A stretch of DNA of 64,000 nt from Xenorhabdus griffiniae (GCF_001028135.1 NZ_LDNM01000009.1:46909-110908), one strand, 5' to 3'. Numbered from the stretch's first letter, positions 52,415 through 61,430 are shown. Notes: generated from the sequence alone by a model not told the origin. Program-made: numbers and translations.

Positions 52415-54370
52415 TTATTTTTTCTCTGTTAAATCAATTTGATAGATAGCAAAACCAGTATCATCATTTTTTAAGTACTTCATCGGGTATTGGGCGTGTT
52501 CCTTAACGAATGTCGCCGCTTTTTCTGTTGGGGAAGTTTCGAAACGGATATCTAATTTTTTATCTGTTTTGATTGGCAAGAATGACCAGTTGTTTTCAGC
52601 CTGAGTTGATACTACCCCCTTCTCTTTGGTTATTCTGGCAATGTAAGAAGCCAAAATGGTGCGGTTTTCATCCGGTGACGCAAATGCAATGTGATTTTCT
52701 CCGGTTCCGGCGAATTTGCTACCGTAACCACGGTAGTTATTGGTGGCGATCAGGAAAGTGGCTGTTGGATCAATTGGCTTACCCTGATAAGTAACATCTT
52801 TGATGCGGTTCGCCCCTTTATTGATAAGCTGGCAATCAGTGTCGTATTTAGCAGGTTGAGTCAGGTCTATCTTATAGTTAACCCCTGTGATGGTATCGAA
52901 GTTATACGTGCGGAAACCCTCCCAGTTCAGCAATTCTTGTGGTTTGGTGGAGTTTGCATCAATCTGGTTAAACATGCCCGCCGCGCATTCCAGCCACTCA
53001 ACCACATCCGCCCCCGTTGCTTTTACCACCACCAGTGTATTTGGATAGAGATATAAATCTGCGGCGTTACGGAAAGTCAGATCACCTTTTTCCACTTCCA
53101 CAAAGTCAGCCGGTGAATTTTTACGCCCGCCGGCTTTGAAAGGGGCCGCCGCCGCTAAAACAGGAAGGCCATCCAGATTAGGATCACCCTGAATAAAGCG
53201 TTTGGTGTAATCTACCTGCGCATCATTGACGATCTGCACAGTGGGATCACTCTGGATCAGCGCCAGATAGCTGTACATGTTGTCAGAGGCTTTACCGATA
53301 AATTTACCGACGAACTCACGGGTTCCCTTGTGATCTTTTTCGATGATGGCAGCCAGCTGATTATCGCGTTCAACCAGGGCTTTTTTATGGGCTTTATCAT
53401 AGATAGGGCGGGCTTGTGCTTTGGCAGATTCGACTTTCCACTCACCACTGTTGTTATTGATCACCATATCAACAACCCCCAGATGATCCCCCCACTGCCC
53501 CGGCATAACGGCAGGAATGCCATTAATCGTGCCATCAGCGACATTAACACCTTTGATACCCGCATATTCTTTGCCCGGGAATACACCGTGAGCATGACCA
53601 AACATAATGGCATTAATGCCGGGGACGTCACTCAGATAGTAAACCGAGTTTTCTGCCATCGCTTTATAAGGATCTTGAGAAAAACCGGAATGAGGAATGG
53701 CGATAACCAGCTCTGCACCCTCTTTCTTCATCTGAGGGACGAATTTTTTTGCGGTCTCAGTGATGTCATTAACAACCACTTTGCCATTGAGATTGGCTTT
53801 ATCCCAAATGGTGATTTGAGGTGGCACAAAACCGATATAACCGATCTTAATCGAATGCGCTTTGCCTTCGCGATCTTTCACTGGCGTCTCAACGATAATA
53901 TAAGGCGTAAAGTAGTTTTTACCGGTTTTGGCATCGATGATATTCGCATTGATATAAGGAAATTTGGCACCGGCAATAGCCTGTTTCAGATAATCCAAGC
54001 CAAAGTTGAATTCATGGTTACCAAAGTTACCGACGGTATAATCCAGCGTATTCATCAGTTTATAGGCTGGATGAACCTCCCCTTGTTTCAATCCTTTTGC
54101 CACCACATAATCCGCAAGCGGGCTGCCTTGAATCAAGTCACCGTTATCGACCAAGATCGCATTGGTTGCTTCCGCTTGGGCCGCCTTAATTAAGTTCACA
54201 GTACGAATCAGACCAAATTGCTCCGTGGATTTATCTTTAAAGTAATCGAAATCCATCAGATTGCCGTGAATATCCGAGGTTTCCATCACCCGTAAATCAA
54301 CGGTTGCTGCGTTCACATTGAATGCCACCAGCATTGCCAGGGTAGATATTTTCACCATGTTCTTCATCAT
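52415..54370 (-). CDS. cpdB: Periplasmic 2',3'-cyclic-nucleotide 2'-phosphodiesterase / 3'-nucleotidase
   Basis: Hydrolyses 2',3'-cyclic nucleotides and 3'-nucleotides in the periplasm to supply nucleosides and phosphate. The 651-residue precursor has a signal peptide of about 21 residues ([14 protein letters not shown]), then a metallophosphatase domain with [29 protein letters not shown] and [10 protein letters not shown], and a C-terminal nucleotidase domain with [12 protein letters not shown] and [42 protein letters not shown] precedes the ATG. Length equals E. coli (647). A Tsx-like channel in the same window could import the nucleosides, though the genes are not linked. Confidence 0.96.
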   Translation of the reverse strand: MMKNMVKISTLAMLVAFNVNAATVDLRVMETSDIHGNLMDFDYFKDKSTEQFGLIRTVNLIKAAQAEATNAILVDNGDLIQGSPLADYVVAKGLKQGEVHPAYKLMNTLDYTVGNFGNHEFNFGLDYLKQAIAGAKFPYINANIIDAKTGKNYFTPYIIVETPVKDREGKAHSIKIGYIGFVPPQITIWDKANLNGKVVVNDITETAKKFVPQMKKEGAELVIAIPHSGFSQDPYKAMAENSVYYLSDVPGINAIMFGHAHGVFPGKEYAGIKGVNVADGTINGIPAVMPGQWGDHLGVVDMVINNNSGEWKVESAKAQARPIYDKAHKKALVERDNQLAAIIEKDHKGTREFVGKFIGKASDNMYSYLALIQSDPTVQIVNDAQVDYTKRFIQGDPNLDGLPVLAAAAPFKAGGRKNSPADFVEVEKGDLTFRNAADLYLYPNTLVVVKATGADVVEWLECAAGMFNQIDANSTKPQELLNWEGFRTYNFDTITGVNYKIDLTQPAKYDTDCQLINKGANRIKDVTYQGKPIDPTATFLIATNNYRGYGSKFAGTGENHIAFASPDENRTILASYIARITKEKGVVSTQAENNWSFLPIKTDKKLDIRFETSPTEKAATFVKEHAQYPMKYLKNDDTGFAIYQIDLTEKK

Positions 54371-54689
54371 GCTATTCCCCTTTATAGAATAATACGGGAG
54401 AACTCAAACCCGCTTCTCCCTATGAAATTTTACTTAAAAAGACAAACGTGCTCCGGTTAGGGTGGTGAGTAGCCACCTGGCTGCACTTTTAACATTGCCT
54501 GCTCTCGTTGGCGATGCACATAGCCCACTTTTCCTATTGAGCAGGGCGACGCTGTTTATTATATGAAAATGAGGAAGTGATTATAGGAAACTCTAGAAGT
54601 TCTAGGGCTTCGTCACAGGATTCGTTATCATGCCCCCTTATATTTTAAGATGACCTTTGTCACGACGCGCAACAATATGGGGTAACTAT

Positions 54690-55601
54690 ATGTTATGGTT
54701 CAAAAATTTAATGATTTACCGTTTAAACCGAGAGATTTCCCTTTCGGCGGATGAACTGGAAAAACAATTAAGCCCATTGGCATTCACCCCATGCGGCAGC
54801 CAGGATATGATGAAAACTGGCTGGGTTTCGCCAATGGGTTCCCACGGTGAAGCATTAACCCATGCTTCCGGCAATCAAATTCTGATCTGCGCACGCAAAG
54901 AAGAAAAAATACTGCCTTCTCCAGTGATTAAGCAGGAATTACAGGACAAAATAGCCCGTCTGGAAGGTGAACAACACCGCAAGCTGAAAAAGACGGAGAA
55001 AGATTCACTGAAAGATGAAGTCATTCATACGCTACTGCCAAGAGCATTCAGCCGTTTCAGCCAAACCTATATTTGGATCGATACCGTCAATCATGTGATC
55101 ATCGTTGATGCCGCCAGCGCAAAACGGGCTGAAGATAATCTAGCATTGCTGAGAAAGACATTAGGATCACTGCCCGTTGTGCCTCTTACTTTCACCAATC
55201 CCATTGAATTGACGCTAACCGAGTGGGTACGTTCAGGTGATCTTCCTGCCGGTTATGCCCTGATGGATGAGGCCGAGCTAAAAGCCATTCTGGAAGAAGG
55301 CGGGGTGATCCGCTGTAAGAAACAGGATTTGGTCTCAGACGAAATTGCGGCGCATATTGAATCCGGCAAATATGTCACTAAGTTGGCCCTGGATTGGGAA
55401 GAGCGCATTCAGTTTATGCTGTCAGACGATGGCGCTTTCAAGCGCATTAAATTCAGCGAAACTTTACGTGATCAAAATGATGATATCGATCGTGAAGATG
55501 TGGCCCAACGATTCGATGCTGATTTTACCTTAATGACAGGGGAACTTGGTGCACTAATCAAAAATACGATTGATGCGCTGGGTGGCGAAGCCGAAAGGTA
55601 A
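54690..55601 (+). CDS. rdgC: Recombination-associated protein RdgC
   Basis: Ring-forming DNA-binding protein that modulates RecA by competing for DNA. The 303-residue product (E. coli 303) contains the conserved [53 protein letters not shown] and [21 protein letters not shown] chose ATG 54690 ([13 protein letters not shown]), preceded by GGGG. An in-frame codon at 54657 would add 11 unrelated residues. Confidence 0.97.
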   Translation: MLWFKNLMIYRLNREISLSADELEKQLSPLAFTPCGSQDMMKTGWVSPMGSHGEALTHASGNQILICARKEEKILPSPVIKQELQDKIARLEGEQHRKLKKTEKDSLKDEVIHTLLPRAFSRFSQTYIWIDTVNHVIIVDAASAKRAEDNLALLRKTLGSLPVVPLTFTNPIELTLTEWVRSGDLPAGYALMDEAELKAILEEGGVIRCKKQDLVSDEIAAHIESGKYVTKLALDWEERIQFMLSDDGAFKRIKFSETLRDQNDDIDREDVAQRFDADFTLMTGELGALIKNTIDALGGEAER

Positions 55602-55609
55602 TCACAAAA

Positions 55610-55638
55610 GAACTGCCTCAATGGGTTTGAGGCAGTTC
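55610..55638. terminator. Terminator between rdgC and the porin gene
   Basis: GAACTGCCTCAA-TGGG-TTGAGGCAGTTC: a 12-bp stem with a tetraloop between convergent genes. There is no T-run on the right and AAAAG on the left, which gives a T-rich tail for the minus strand. Confidence 0.75.
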
Positions 55639-55646
55639 GATAACCA

Positions 55647-56795
55647 TTAAAATCGATAAACCAAACCAACACCAAAGACATCGTCAGTACTGATCTTCGC
55701 TTTCTTGGTGAAATCATTGTCTTTCAATAAGTTGAATTGATATTCAGCATACGTGCCCATGTTTTTGTTGAAATTATAGAAGGCACCGACTGAAACATAT
55801 TTCACCAAATCTTCAGATCCCTTGTCTGTCAATATGCCCCTGTCAGCCAGGTCATTACCCAGATCTTTACCTTTGGAATAAACAAAAGCGACAGAGGGGC
55901 GCAAACCAGAATCAAACTGATACTGAGCCGTCAACTCAATATTTTGGGTTTTATTGGCAAACATCGTGTAGTTATTCACAGAGCTGCCAAACCGGGTCAT
56001 ATTACGGGTTTCACCATACATGGCGGCCAGATAGACGTTATCTTTGTCATACTTGGCAGAAACGATCCACGCTTCGGCTTTATTGCCTTTTGCCAGAACT
56101 TTAGCGGCATCAGCCCCCCGTTTCTGTACCGAAGTACGGTCAGAGTTGCCGTATGACGCCCCAATATTGAAACCATTACCAAAGTCATAGGTGCTGGAAA
56201 GGCCAAAACCATCGCCATTTTGCCTTGCAACATCGCTACGGCTATTTTTAGTACCCTCATCATTTTTAGCCTGATACTGCAAGGCAAAATTCAGGCCATT
56301 GACCAAACCAAAAAAGTCAGTGTTACGATAAGTTAATAACCCTGTTGAACGCCCCATCAGGAAGTTATCGGTTGCGGCCATGGAATCACCACCAAATACC
56401 GGCAATACATCTGTCCATGCGTTGGCATCATAAACCACACCATAATTACGCCCATAATCCAGCGACCCGTATTCACCAAATTTCAACCCAGCAAAAGCTA
56501 AACGTGTTCTGGTATTTGCCCCACTTTCGACTTCTGTACCATTGGCACCCATATTGAATTCCCAGCGCCCGAAACCAGTGAGTGTCTCCGTAATTTGGGT
56601 TGAGCCTTTAATACCGATACGACCGACAGAACCGTCACCCGACTGGCTATCTGATTTGGAGAAAGTTCTCTGCACATCGGCTTTTCCATATAAATCTATT
56701 TTATTGCCATCTTTATTATAAATTTCAGCCGCATTTGCGCCCCCTGTAATGAGAAGTACCGGAATTGCCATTGCTAGTGCGTTGCGTTTTATCAT
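55647..56795 (-). CDS. General outer-membrane porin (OmpF/OmpC family, OpnP-like)
   Basis: Trimeric 16-strand porin for small hydrophilic solutes. The product of about 382 residues has a signal peptide ([21 protein letters not shown]) then the family N-terminus [16 protein letters not shown], the loop-3 region [14 protein letters not shown] (PEFGGD in E. coli), [25 protein letters not shown], and ends in VGLVYRF with the terminal Phe. I chose the ATG at 56795, with GAGG 9 bp upstream. Two earlier ATGs are in frame (56810 and 56801). It could be called ompF, ompC or ompN; Xenorhabdus has an OmpF-like OpnP, but I cannot assign orthology. It is convergent with rdgC, with a dyad at 56971-56994 upstream. 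Confidence 0.92.
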   Translation of the reverse strand: MIKRNALAMAIPVLLITGGANAAEIYNKDGNKIDLYGKADVQRTFSKSDSQSGDGSVGRIGIKGSTQITETLTGFGRWEFNMGANGTEVESGANTRTRLAFAGLKFGEYGSLDYGRNYGVVYDANAWTDVLPVFGGDSMAATDNFLMGRSTGLLTYRNTDFFGLVNGLNFALQYQAKNDEGTKNSRSDVARQNGDGFGLSSTYDFGNGFNIGASYGNSDRTSVQKRGADAAKVLAKGNKAEAWIVSAKYDKDNVYLAAMYGETRNMTRFGSSVNNYTMFANKTQNIELTAQYQFDSGLRPSVAFVYSKGKDLGNDLADRGILTDKGSEDLVKYVSVGAFYNFNKNMGTYAEYQFNLLKDNDFTKKAKISTDDVFGVGLVYRF

Positions 56796-56970
56796 TGTCA
56801 TAATCCTCATTCGTCTTGTTATTATTTAGCCACCGCCAAAAGATCGCTATCCCAAGAACACGTTGCTCTGGAATAGTCAATAATCAGATGGGCGGAGTAT
56901 TTCACCTGCTTTAGTTAATTTAATGTTAAATTTGTAACAAACAATGACGATACTAAGATCTAAACAACCC

Positions 56971-56994
56971 TTTTGCTAACAAAAATTAGCAAAA
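56971..56994. promoter_or_regulatory. Inverted repeat upstream of the porin gene
   Basis: TTTTGCTAA-CAAAAA-TTAGCAAAA, a perfect 9-bp dyad with a 6-base spacer, about 176 bp before the porin start in a 316-bp intergenic region. It could be an operator or an intrinsic hairpin. The rest of the region is AT-rich with no gene. Confidence 0.45.
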
Positions 56995-57111
56995 AGTGCC
57001 ATCTTGTGAAGAATGTCACATTGTAGGGATATTTTCTATAATTCACCCGATCAATTATGATAATAGTTTTTTAAAAACAGCAAGTTATAAATAATAACCG
57101 GGTAATAAAAA

Positions 57112-57234
57112 ATGCCAGAAGAGCAGCCCAAACGCAAATTAGGCTTCCTTAAAGGCAAGGGTAGCATTCCCGCCAATTTTGACGATATGAACAACGCCGA
57201 AATTATTGATATGTTCGAAGGGAAATATTCATAG
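57112..57234 (+). pseudogene. Truncated VapB/Phd-type antitoxin remnant
   Basis: A 40-codon frame from ATG 57112 to TAG 57234. The product has KRKLGFLKGKGSIPANFDDMNNAEIIDMFEG, which matches the C-terminal toxin-binding tail of antitoxins of PIN-domain VapBC pairs (LKGKI-PDDFD-...-EI-LFEG). These antitoxins usually have 70-80 residues, and the N-terminal DNA-binding half is absent here. There is no good ribosome binding site before the ATG. Its stop overlaps the GTG of the next frame (TAGTG), the usual layout of such pairs. I infer a relic. Confidence 0.6.
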
Positions 57235-57284
57235 TGAAATTCCTGTCAGATACCAACATATTACTGTTTTTTATGAATGGGTAA
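57234..57284 (+). pseudogene. VapC (PIN-domain toxin) N-terminal fragment
   Basis: GTG at 57234 overlaps the antitoxin stop by one base and reads KFLSDTNILLFFMNG before TAA at 57282. The segment FLSDTNILL is the start of a PIN domain, with the first catalytic Asp in place. The rest of the roughly 130-residue toxin is missing. Together with the previous entry this is a vestigial VapBC-type locus. Confidence 0.6.
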
Positions 57285-57437
57285 TCACGTTTTGATAGGG
57301 TTGACAAGCCTCTGCGAATTCTGTAATTGATGAAATGTAATTTAATTCTTCCATTTAAACTTAAATCAAGCGGTTCTGTTTATTAATGGGATCACGCCAG
57401 CGCGATACAAATATTAATAACTTATTAAGGTGCTAAA

Positions 57438-58064
57438 ATGGCAGAAAATCATCCGCGTCCACGAGGCCGCCCCACCATTCCAGAGCAAGTCATACGCCAA
57501 AAAATTCACGACGTCACTTTTCTACTTCTGATTAATCAAGGTTATAACAAAACAACCTTGGATGAGGTTGCCAAAAAAGCCGGCATTGCTAAGAAAACGC
57601 TCTACCGTTTTGTCAAAAACCGAGAAGATCTGCTTGAACAGGTAGTGATGAGTTGGGAAGATAATTTTATTCCCGATTTTAAGAAGGAAGCCAATAATTT
57701 TCAGCAATTGATGAAGTCATTGAAAATATTTCTAACTGAAATAGCGGAAAAATCTTTATCTATGGAAGCGGTAGGATTATTTAAATTATTACAATCTGAT
57801 TTTCCTTATCGTGAAATATTATTGAGTAAATATCAACAAAGTGAAATTGAAAAAAGCAGAAATATATTGACTAACTGGCTTGAAAGCCAGTATCAAAAAG
57901 GATTACTGAAAAAAATGGATTTTTATATTATCAGTGAACTTGTCATCTCGATGGTAATTGCAGAACCACTCAGACAAATGGCGCTGGGAATTCTTCCATC
58001 TTTGCCAGAAACAGATATTACACCTCGTATTAGTGCAGCGGTTAGTTTGCTTGAGCGTGAGTAA
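57438..58064 (+). CDS. TetR/AcrR family transcriptional regulator
   Basis: Small-molecule-responsive repressor-type regulator. The 208-residue product has an N-terminal helix-turn-helix (about 20-66, with TTLDEVAKKAGIAKKTLYRFVKNREDLLEQVV) that fits the TetR pattern, after a basic Pro-rich start (RPRGRPTIPEQVIRQK). A divergent C-terminal ligand-binding helical domain follows. It stands alone with no obvious target gene beside it, so its effector and operator are unknown. The GC-poor coding sequence is like its accessory neighbours. Confidence 0.88.
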   Translation: MAENHPRPRGRPTIPEQVIRQKIHDVTFLLLINQGYNKTTLDEVAKKAGIAKKTLYRFVKNREDLLEQVVMSWEDNFIPDFKKEANNFQQLMKSLKIFLTEIAEKSLSMEAVGLFKLLQSDFPYREILLSKYQQSEIEKSRNILTNWLESQYQKGLLKKMDFYIISELVISMVIAEPLRQMALGILPSLPETDITPRISAAVSLLERE

Positions 58065-58212
58065 TGTTTATTATTAAGGCTGAGAAATAAATTTCCAGCC
58101 TTTTATTTATTAGAATATCCATTTTAATATATTACACAACCTTATTATCATTCTATATGTTACTAACACCATAAGGTTGAAATAAATAGATAAAATATGA
58201 TGATGCCATATT

Positions 58213-58477
58213 TCACAGCATAATTGTTGGGTACTCTACTCCACATACTCTGGTATAACGTGCCAACGTATTTATCGTTTGATTCCATTACGCTTACTGT
58301 AGAAGGGTTAACTCCCATAATTTTGGCGATCTCTTGATGTGTTAAGCCAGCATATTCCTGCCATTTTTGCAAAGTTTCTTGCAAACGTTCTTTTCTTGTT
58401 TCTTCTTTGTAATCCACTCTATATTCTGGATCTTTCATCCATTTTTCGTGCAGTTCTTTATGAGTTGTTAATTTCAT
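58213..58477 (-). pseudogene. XRE-family antitoxin gene with frameshift (HigA-like)
   Basis: From ATG 58477 (with AGAGGTGC upstream) the frame gives KLTTHKELHEKWMKDPEYRVDY, then the helix-turn-helix LTHQEIAKIMGVNPSTVSVMESN. After that the reading continues as non-family sequence to 58163. In the neighbouring frame the family ending INTLARYTRVCGVEYPTIML appears, with TGA at 58213-58215. So an indel near 58270-58280 shifts the frame in the last third. These genes usually sit directly after a RelE/HigE-type toxin gene, but none is upstream on this strand; the divergent toxin pseudogene begins at 58549. It is probably an orphan, inactive or altered antitoxin. Confidence 0.65.
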
Positions 58478-58548
58478 TAAGCACCTCTTGTAACAACTGG
58501 ATACACAGTACCCCATCATGCTTGTATGGATAACAATCAGAGGTTCAG

Positions 58549-58871
58549 ATGAATTATTTGGAGTTTATCGAAACCACTGCATTCAGTAAGAGGCGAGCCA
58601 AATTCATGGAAGATGATGAGTTTCAGGAACTCCAGAGCTATTTACTGAAACACCATGATAGTGGCGATACGATTAGTCAAACTGGTGGATGTAAAAAAAT
58701 TCGCTGGAGTCGCAAGGGAATGGGAAAACATGGTGGGGTACGGTTATCTATTATGTTAGAACATTAAGTGGTCGACTGTATTTACTGATAGTTTATCCCC
58801 AAAATGCACAAGCAGACTTAACACAAGAGCAAAAAGCTCAGCTCAAAAATGCTATTCAATACATGAAATAA
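58549..58871 (+). pseudogene. RelE/HigB-type toxin gene with a one-base frameshift
   Basis: ATG 58549 begins NYLEFIETTAFSKRRAKFMEDDEF, continues with DTISQTGGCKKIRWSRKGMGKHGG and then ends early at 58765. In the next frame the natural ending RTLSGRLYLLIVYPQNAQAD and TQEQKAQLKNAIQYMK follows to TAA at 58869-58871. Loss of one G in the run before TTATC (about 58735-58745) explains the break: GTACGGTTATC where GTACGGGTTATC would keep the frame. The repaired product would have 107 residues, the usual size. The catalytic basic residues are in the N-terminal part, so the truncated protein is probably inactive. The antitoxin gene follows at 58924. Confidence 0.82.
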
Positions 58872-58923
58872 ACAGCAAACACCGCTTTCTAGCGGTTAAC
58901 CTCTCCATAACGAGGGTAAATTT

Positions 58924-59220
58924 ATGGATAAAGAATTATTTGCAGATCTTCTAAATAGTGTTCATGAAATGGTTGATATTGAGAATGGTGAAATTCAACC
59001 TAAACCTGAACATATTCACCGCCACGCTATTCCTGACGTAAAATCTATCCGCGAGAGTGTCGGTATGGGACGACAAGAGTTTGTGGAAATGATAGGCGCA
59101 AGCTTTTGGTCATTGAAAAGTTGGGAGCAAAAGCGCCGTATTCCATCGGGAACAGCGTTAAAAATGTTATGTTTGATAGAGAAAAATCCTAATATAATAG
59201 AGACATTAAAATCTATTTAA
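58924..59220 (+). CDS. HigA/NadS-type helix-turn-helix antitoxin
   Basis: Antitoxin and autorepressor of the HigBA type. The 98-residue product has a Glu-rich N-terminal part and a C-terminal XRE helix-turn-helix, with VKSIRESVGMGRQEFVEMIGASFWSLKSWEQKRRIPSGTALKMLCLIEK matching the NadS/HigA pattern. The start is preceded by AACGAGGGTAAATTT. It lies 52 bp after the toxin pseudogene in the usual toxin-antitoxin order. With its toxin broken it would persist as an orphan regulator. A strong hairpin follows at 59282-59317. Confidence 0.85.
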   Translation: MDKELFADLLNSVHEMVDIENGEIQPKPEHIHRHAIPDVKSIRESVGMGRQEFVEMIGASFWSLKSWEQKRRIPSGTALKMLCLIEKNPNIIETLKSI

Positions 59221-59281
59221 CCTATTTTTGACATCTTCACCATTCTAAAGAGGGTGTCGCAAAAAACTAATATTATCCATT

Positions 59282-59317
59282 AAGATCTGTATTTTTCCTT
59301 TAAATGCAGATCTTTTA
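59282..59317 (+). terminator. Terminator after the HigA-type gene
   Basis: AAGATCTGTATTT / AAATGCAGATCTT with one T-G wobble, then TTTATAG: a 13-bp stem. It also sits after the acyltransferase gene of the opposite strand. Just upstream (59250-59266) GGGTGTCGCAAAAAAC looks like an insertion-sequence end but cannot be assigned. Confidence 0.65.
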
Positions 59318-59356
59318 TAGTCTTATTCATTCGAAAATGGGAACCGTCTATTCACA

Positions 59357-60400
59357 TTAAATAGTGATAATTGACGAAGTTATCTTAAATTTTCGTAATA
59401 AAACACATAACATATATGATAGGAGAAAAGCCAGTAATGAATACACTATTATATAAATATATATATTGACATAATGAAATTTTCTTAACAAAAACTCATG
59501 GATGAATCCATTATGGATCTCAACAACAAAAATATTGTGAACGAGATATATCCCCAGTATATTTTTGCTTATGTCTGCTGTTATACCTGATATTTTACTG
59601 ACATTTAAATTAACCAAGAATAAAAATAAGCATACGGAAGAAACCTGAAGGAGGACATTATAAAATTTCCCATAAAAAAAGGCCATCCCTGTTCTGACTG
59701 ATATCAATGATAAAAGTATCAATGAGATAATAGATAATACCAATAAAGTTATGTGGTTAAAGGAGAAAGCTTTTATTTTAGGGTTTGTAAGTCCTATATA
59801 CCCTCCTATCAGAAAACTAAGAAGCCCTTGAACCTGAAACGGGAGTAAAATATTAAAGGGAACAATGGAAAAGTTATATTTATAGTCTGTCAATGCATTC
59901 AATAAGGTAAAATTAGAAATAATAAACATTATGATTATTATCTTTATCAACCCATTGGCATTCCCTAAATTAAATGAACCCCGTATTAATGGAGTTAGTA
60001 TATAAAGAGCAATTATTGCAAATATAAACCATAAATGAGTGGCATCGGATATCATCCTGCTAACATTAACATAGTTTAAAAAACTGACAGGAGAAATTGT
60101 TGTGAATTTACTAATAAAGAAATTATCATAACAATAATAAAAGACCAACCAAAACAATAATACAATTAGAATTCTCTTTACTTTATTAACTGCATAAGCT
60201 GTTTGGTTTTCATGTTTGTTATTTAGCAAAAAATAACCACTGCACATAAAAAATAACGAAACACCTAACTGGCCTGCCTGCCGATACAAATACAAAATCA
60301 CGTCATTATCATGACGTAACAAGAAGAATAATGTGACGTGGGATACGACGACGAAAAATATAGACATTATCTTTAATAAATCTATGGTCAGAACTCTCAT
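59357..60400 (-). CDS. Acyltransferase-3 family membrane protein (OafA/WecH type)
   Basis: Integral membrane O-acetyl or acyl transferase of the acyltransferase-3 family, which modifies cell-surface sugars or peptides. The 347-residue product has about ten helices. It begins RVLTIDLLKIMSIFFVVVSHVTLFF with the conserved His21 in VSHV, and has SLFFMCSGYFLL and LWFIFAIIALYILTPLIR in the typical positions. It is very rich in Ile, Phe and Leu and AT-rich in codon use. The SGNH gene ends 12 bp before it, so the two are co-transcribed. Its substrate is unknown. Confidence 0.85.
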   Translation of the reverse strand: MRVLTIDLLKIMSIFFVVVSHVTLFFLLRHDNDVILYLYRQAGQLGVSLFFMCSGYFLLNNKHENQTAYAVNKVKRILIVLLFWLVFYYCYDNFFISKFTTISPVSFLNYVNVSRMISDATHLWFIFAIIALYILTPLIRGSFNLGNANGLIKIIIIMFIISNFTLLNALTDYKYNFSIVPFNILLPFQVQGLLSFLIGGYIGLTNPKIKAFSFNHITLLVLSIISLILLSLISVRTGMAFFYGKFYNVLLQVSSVCLFLFLVNLNVSKISGITADISKNILGIYLVHNIFVVEIHNGFIHEFLLRKFHYVNIYIYIIVYSLLAFLLSYMLCVLLRKFKITSSIITI

Positions 60401-60412
60401 TCAAAATCCCTC

Positions 60413-61069
60413 TTAAATTGATAACATAAAATTTGCAATTTTAGGCGCTATTTTTGCCATGCCTATTTTTGATGGATGTAACCCGTCGGACTCTGTCCCT
60501 GCGCTATTACTCGTCATGATATCTATATTTCCTTCATTAAAACCGGAGTTTTTCAATAAATCCAGATACGGAATGGAATATCTTTCGCAAACTTCCCGAC
60601 AAACATGGCAATAATCAGATAAATAGTATCCTTTCAGATTTTTTTCGTTCATACCTCTTTTTATTGAAATGGGCGTTGTTATGATGAACCCTATCCTTGA
60701 TAATGGGTATTGCTTTGTCACTCCTGCCAGCAATAAATTCATCGCGCTAATAAATGTTAATGGGGTTTTGTCTTTACTGTCACCTATTTCTATTCCCCCA
60801 TGAGAACCAAAATCATAGCCAAAATCGTTAACCCCTCCCCATAGGGTAATGATGTCTGGATTGTTTCCCATTTCTTTATAGCGTAAACAAATCGCAGAAC
60901 TATCATCTTTATCTTTTTGAGCTATACATGTTCCTCCAATGCCGTAATTAACAAATTTTCTTAAGCCTAACATCTCAGTCACGATGGGTTGATACCCCCC
61001 TCTTTCTGTTATGCTGTCTCCGAGTGAGAACCAAACCTGCCCCGCTAAATGAGATTGAATATAAGACAT
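60413..61069 (-). CDS. SGNH/GDSL-type esterase or hydrolase
   Basis: Cytosolic or exported serine esterase of the SGNH fold; no signal peptide is seen. The 218-residue product has Ser19 in FSLGDSITERGG (block I), Asn81 in WGGVNDFG (block III) and the Asp195-x-x-His198 pair in DGLHPSKIG (block V). All catalytic residues are present. AGAGGAAAAGAA precedes the ATG. It is encoded 12 bp upstream of the membrane acyltransferase. A pair of acyltransferase and SGNH hydrolase suggests acylation and deacylation of a glycan, but substrates cannot be read from the sequence. Confidence 0.88.
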   Translation of the reverse strand: MSYIQSHLAGQVWFSLGDSITERGGYQPIVTEMLGLRKFVNYGIGGTCIAQKDKDDSSAICLRYKEMGNNPDIITLWGGVNDFGYDFGSHGGIEIGDSKDKTPLTFISAMNLLLAGVTKQYPLSRIGFIITTPISIKRGMNEKNLKGYYLSDYCHVCREVCERYSIPYLDLLKNSGFNEGNIDIMTSNSAGTESDGLHPSKIGMAKIAPKIANFMLSI

Positions 61070-61235
61070 TTCTTTTCCTCTGCTTTTTCTGGAATGATAA
61101 TCTGGTCGTTTCTGGAGGTGTCCTTCTCAGGGAAAACAACCCAGAACCATTAAAGAAATTAACAGTTAAATCCGTAAAATATTGTGTGCAACCTATCATT
61201 CTGTCATTTTTTATAAAGATTACCGATGAAAATAA

Positions 61236-61430
61236 CGATTACTAATTAATCGAAACGAGAGGGGAATACACATTACAATTATCGCCATACTTTTAATCAG
61301 TGAGGGAGGAATAGCACGCTTTAAAGCTGTTACCACATATCCTGATGGCTCAAGTACCGATACCGGAAAAATTACCGGTGTTGTTGATGAAATTTTAGCT
61401 AAAGCCATCGATATTTTAGATCCTTATTGA
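61236..61430 (+). pseudogene. Unrecognised gene tail without start codon
   Basis: A 64-codon open stretch following a stop at 61233-61235, ending TGA at 61428-61430, with protein-like composition: LLISEGGIARFKAVTTYPDG, then SSTDTGKITGVVDEILAKAIDIL. No ATG/GTG/TTG with a ribosome binding site gives a credible start. I cannot name the family. The repeated T-G-K-I and acidic ending look like real coding sequence, so this is probably a 3' remnant of a deleted gene. The overlapping minus-strand frame at 61220-61408 looks like a shadow. Confidence 0.35.

Noticed and set aside
53330..54193. 287-codon plus-strand open frame inside cpdB
   Set aside because: Long but exactly antisense to the conserved metallophosphatase domain; no ribosome binding site and no family resemblance.
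59250..59266. GGGTGTCGCAAAAAAC as an insertion-sequence end
   Set aside because: Resembles terminal sequences of some IS families, but there is no partner end or transposase fragment nearby to support it.
61024..61245. 73-codon plus-strand open frame near the SGNH gene start
   Set aside because: Overlaps the SGNH start region on the other strand, no ribosome binding site, no recognisable motif.
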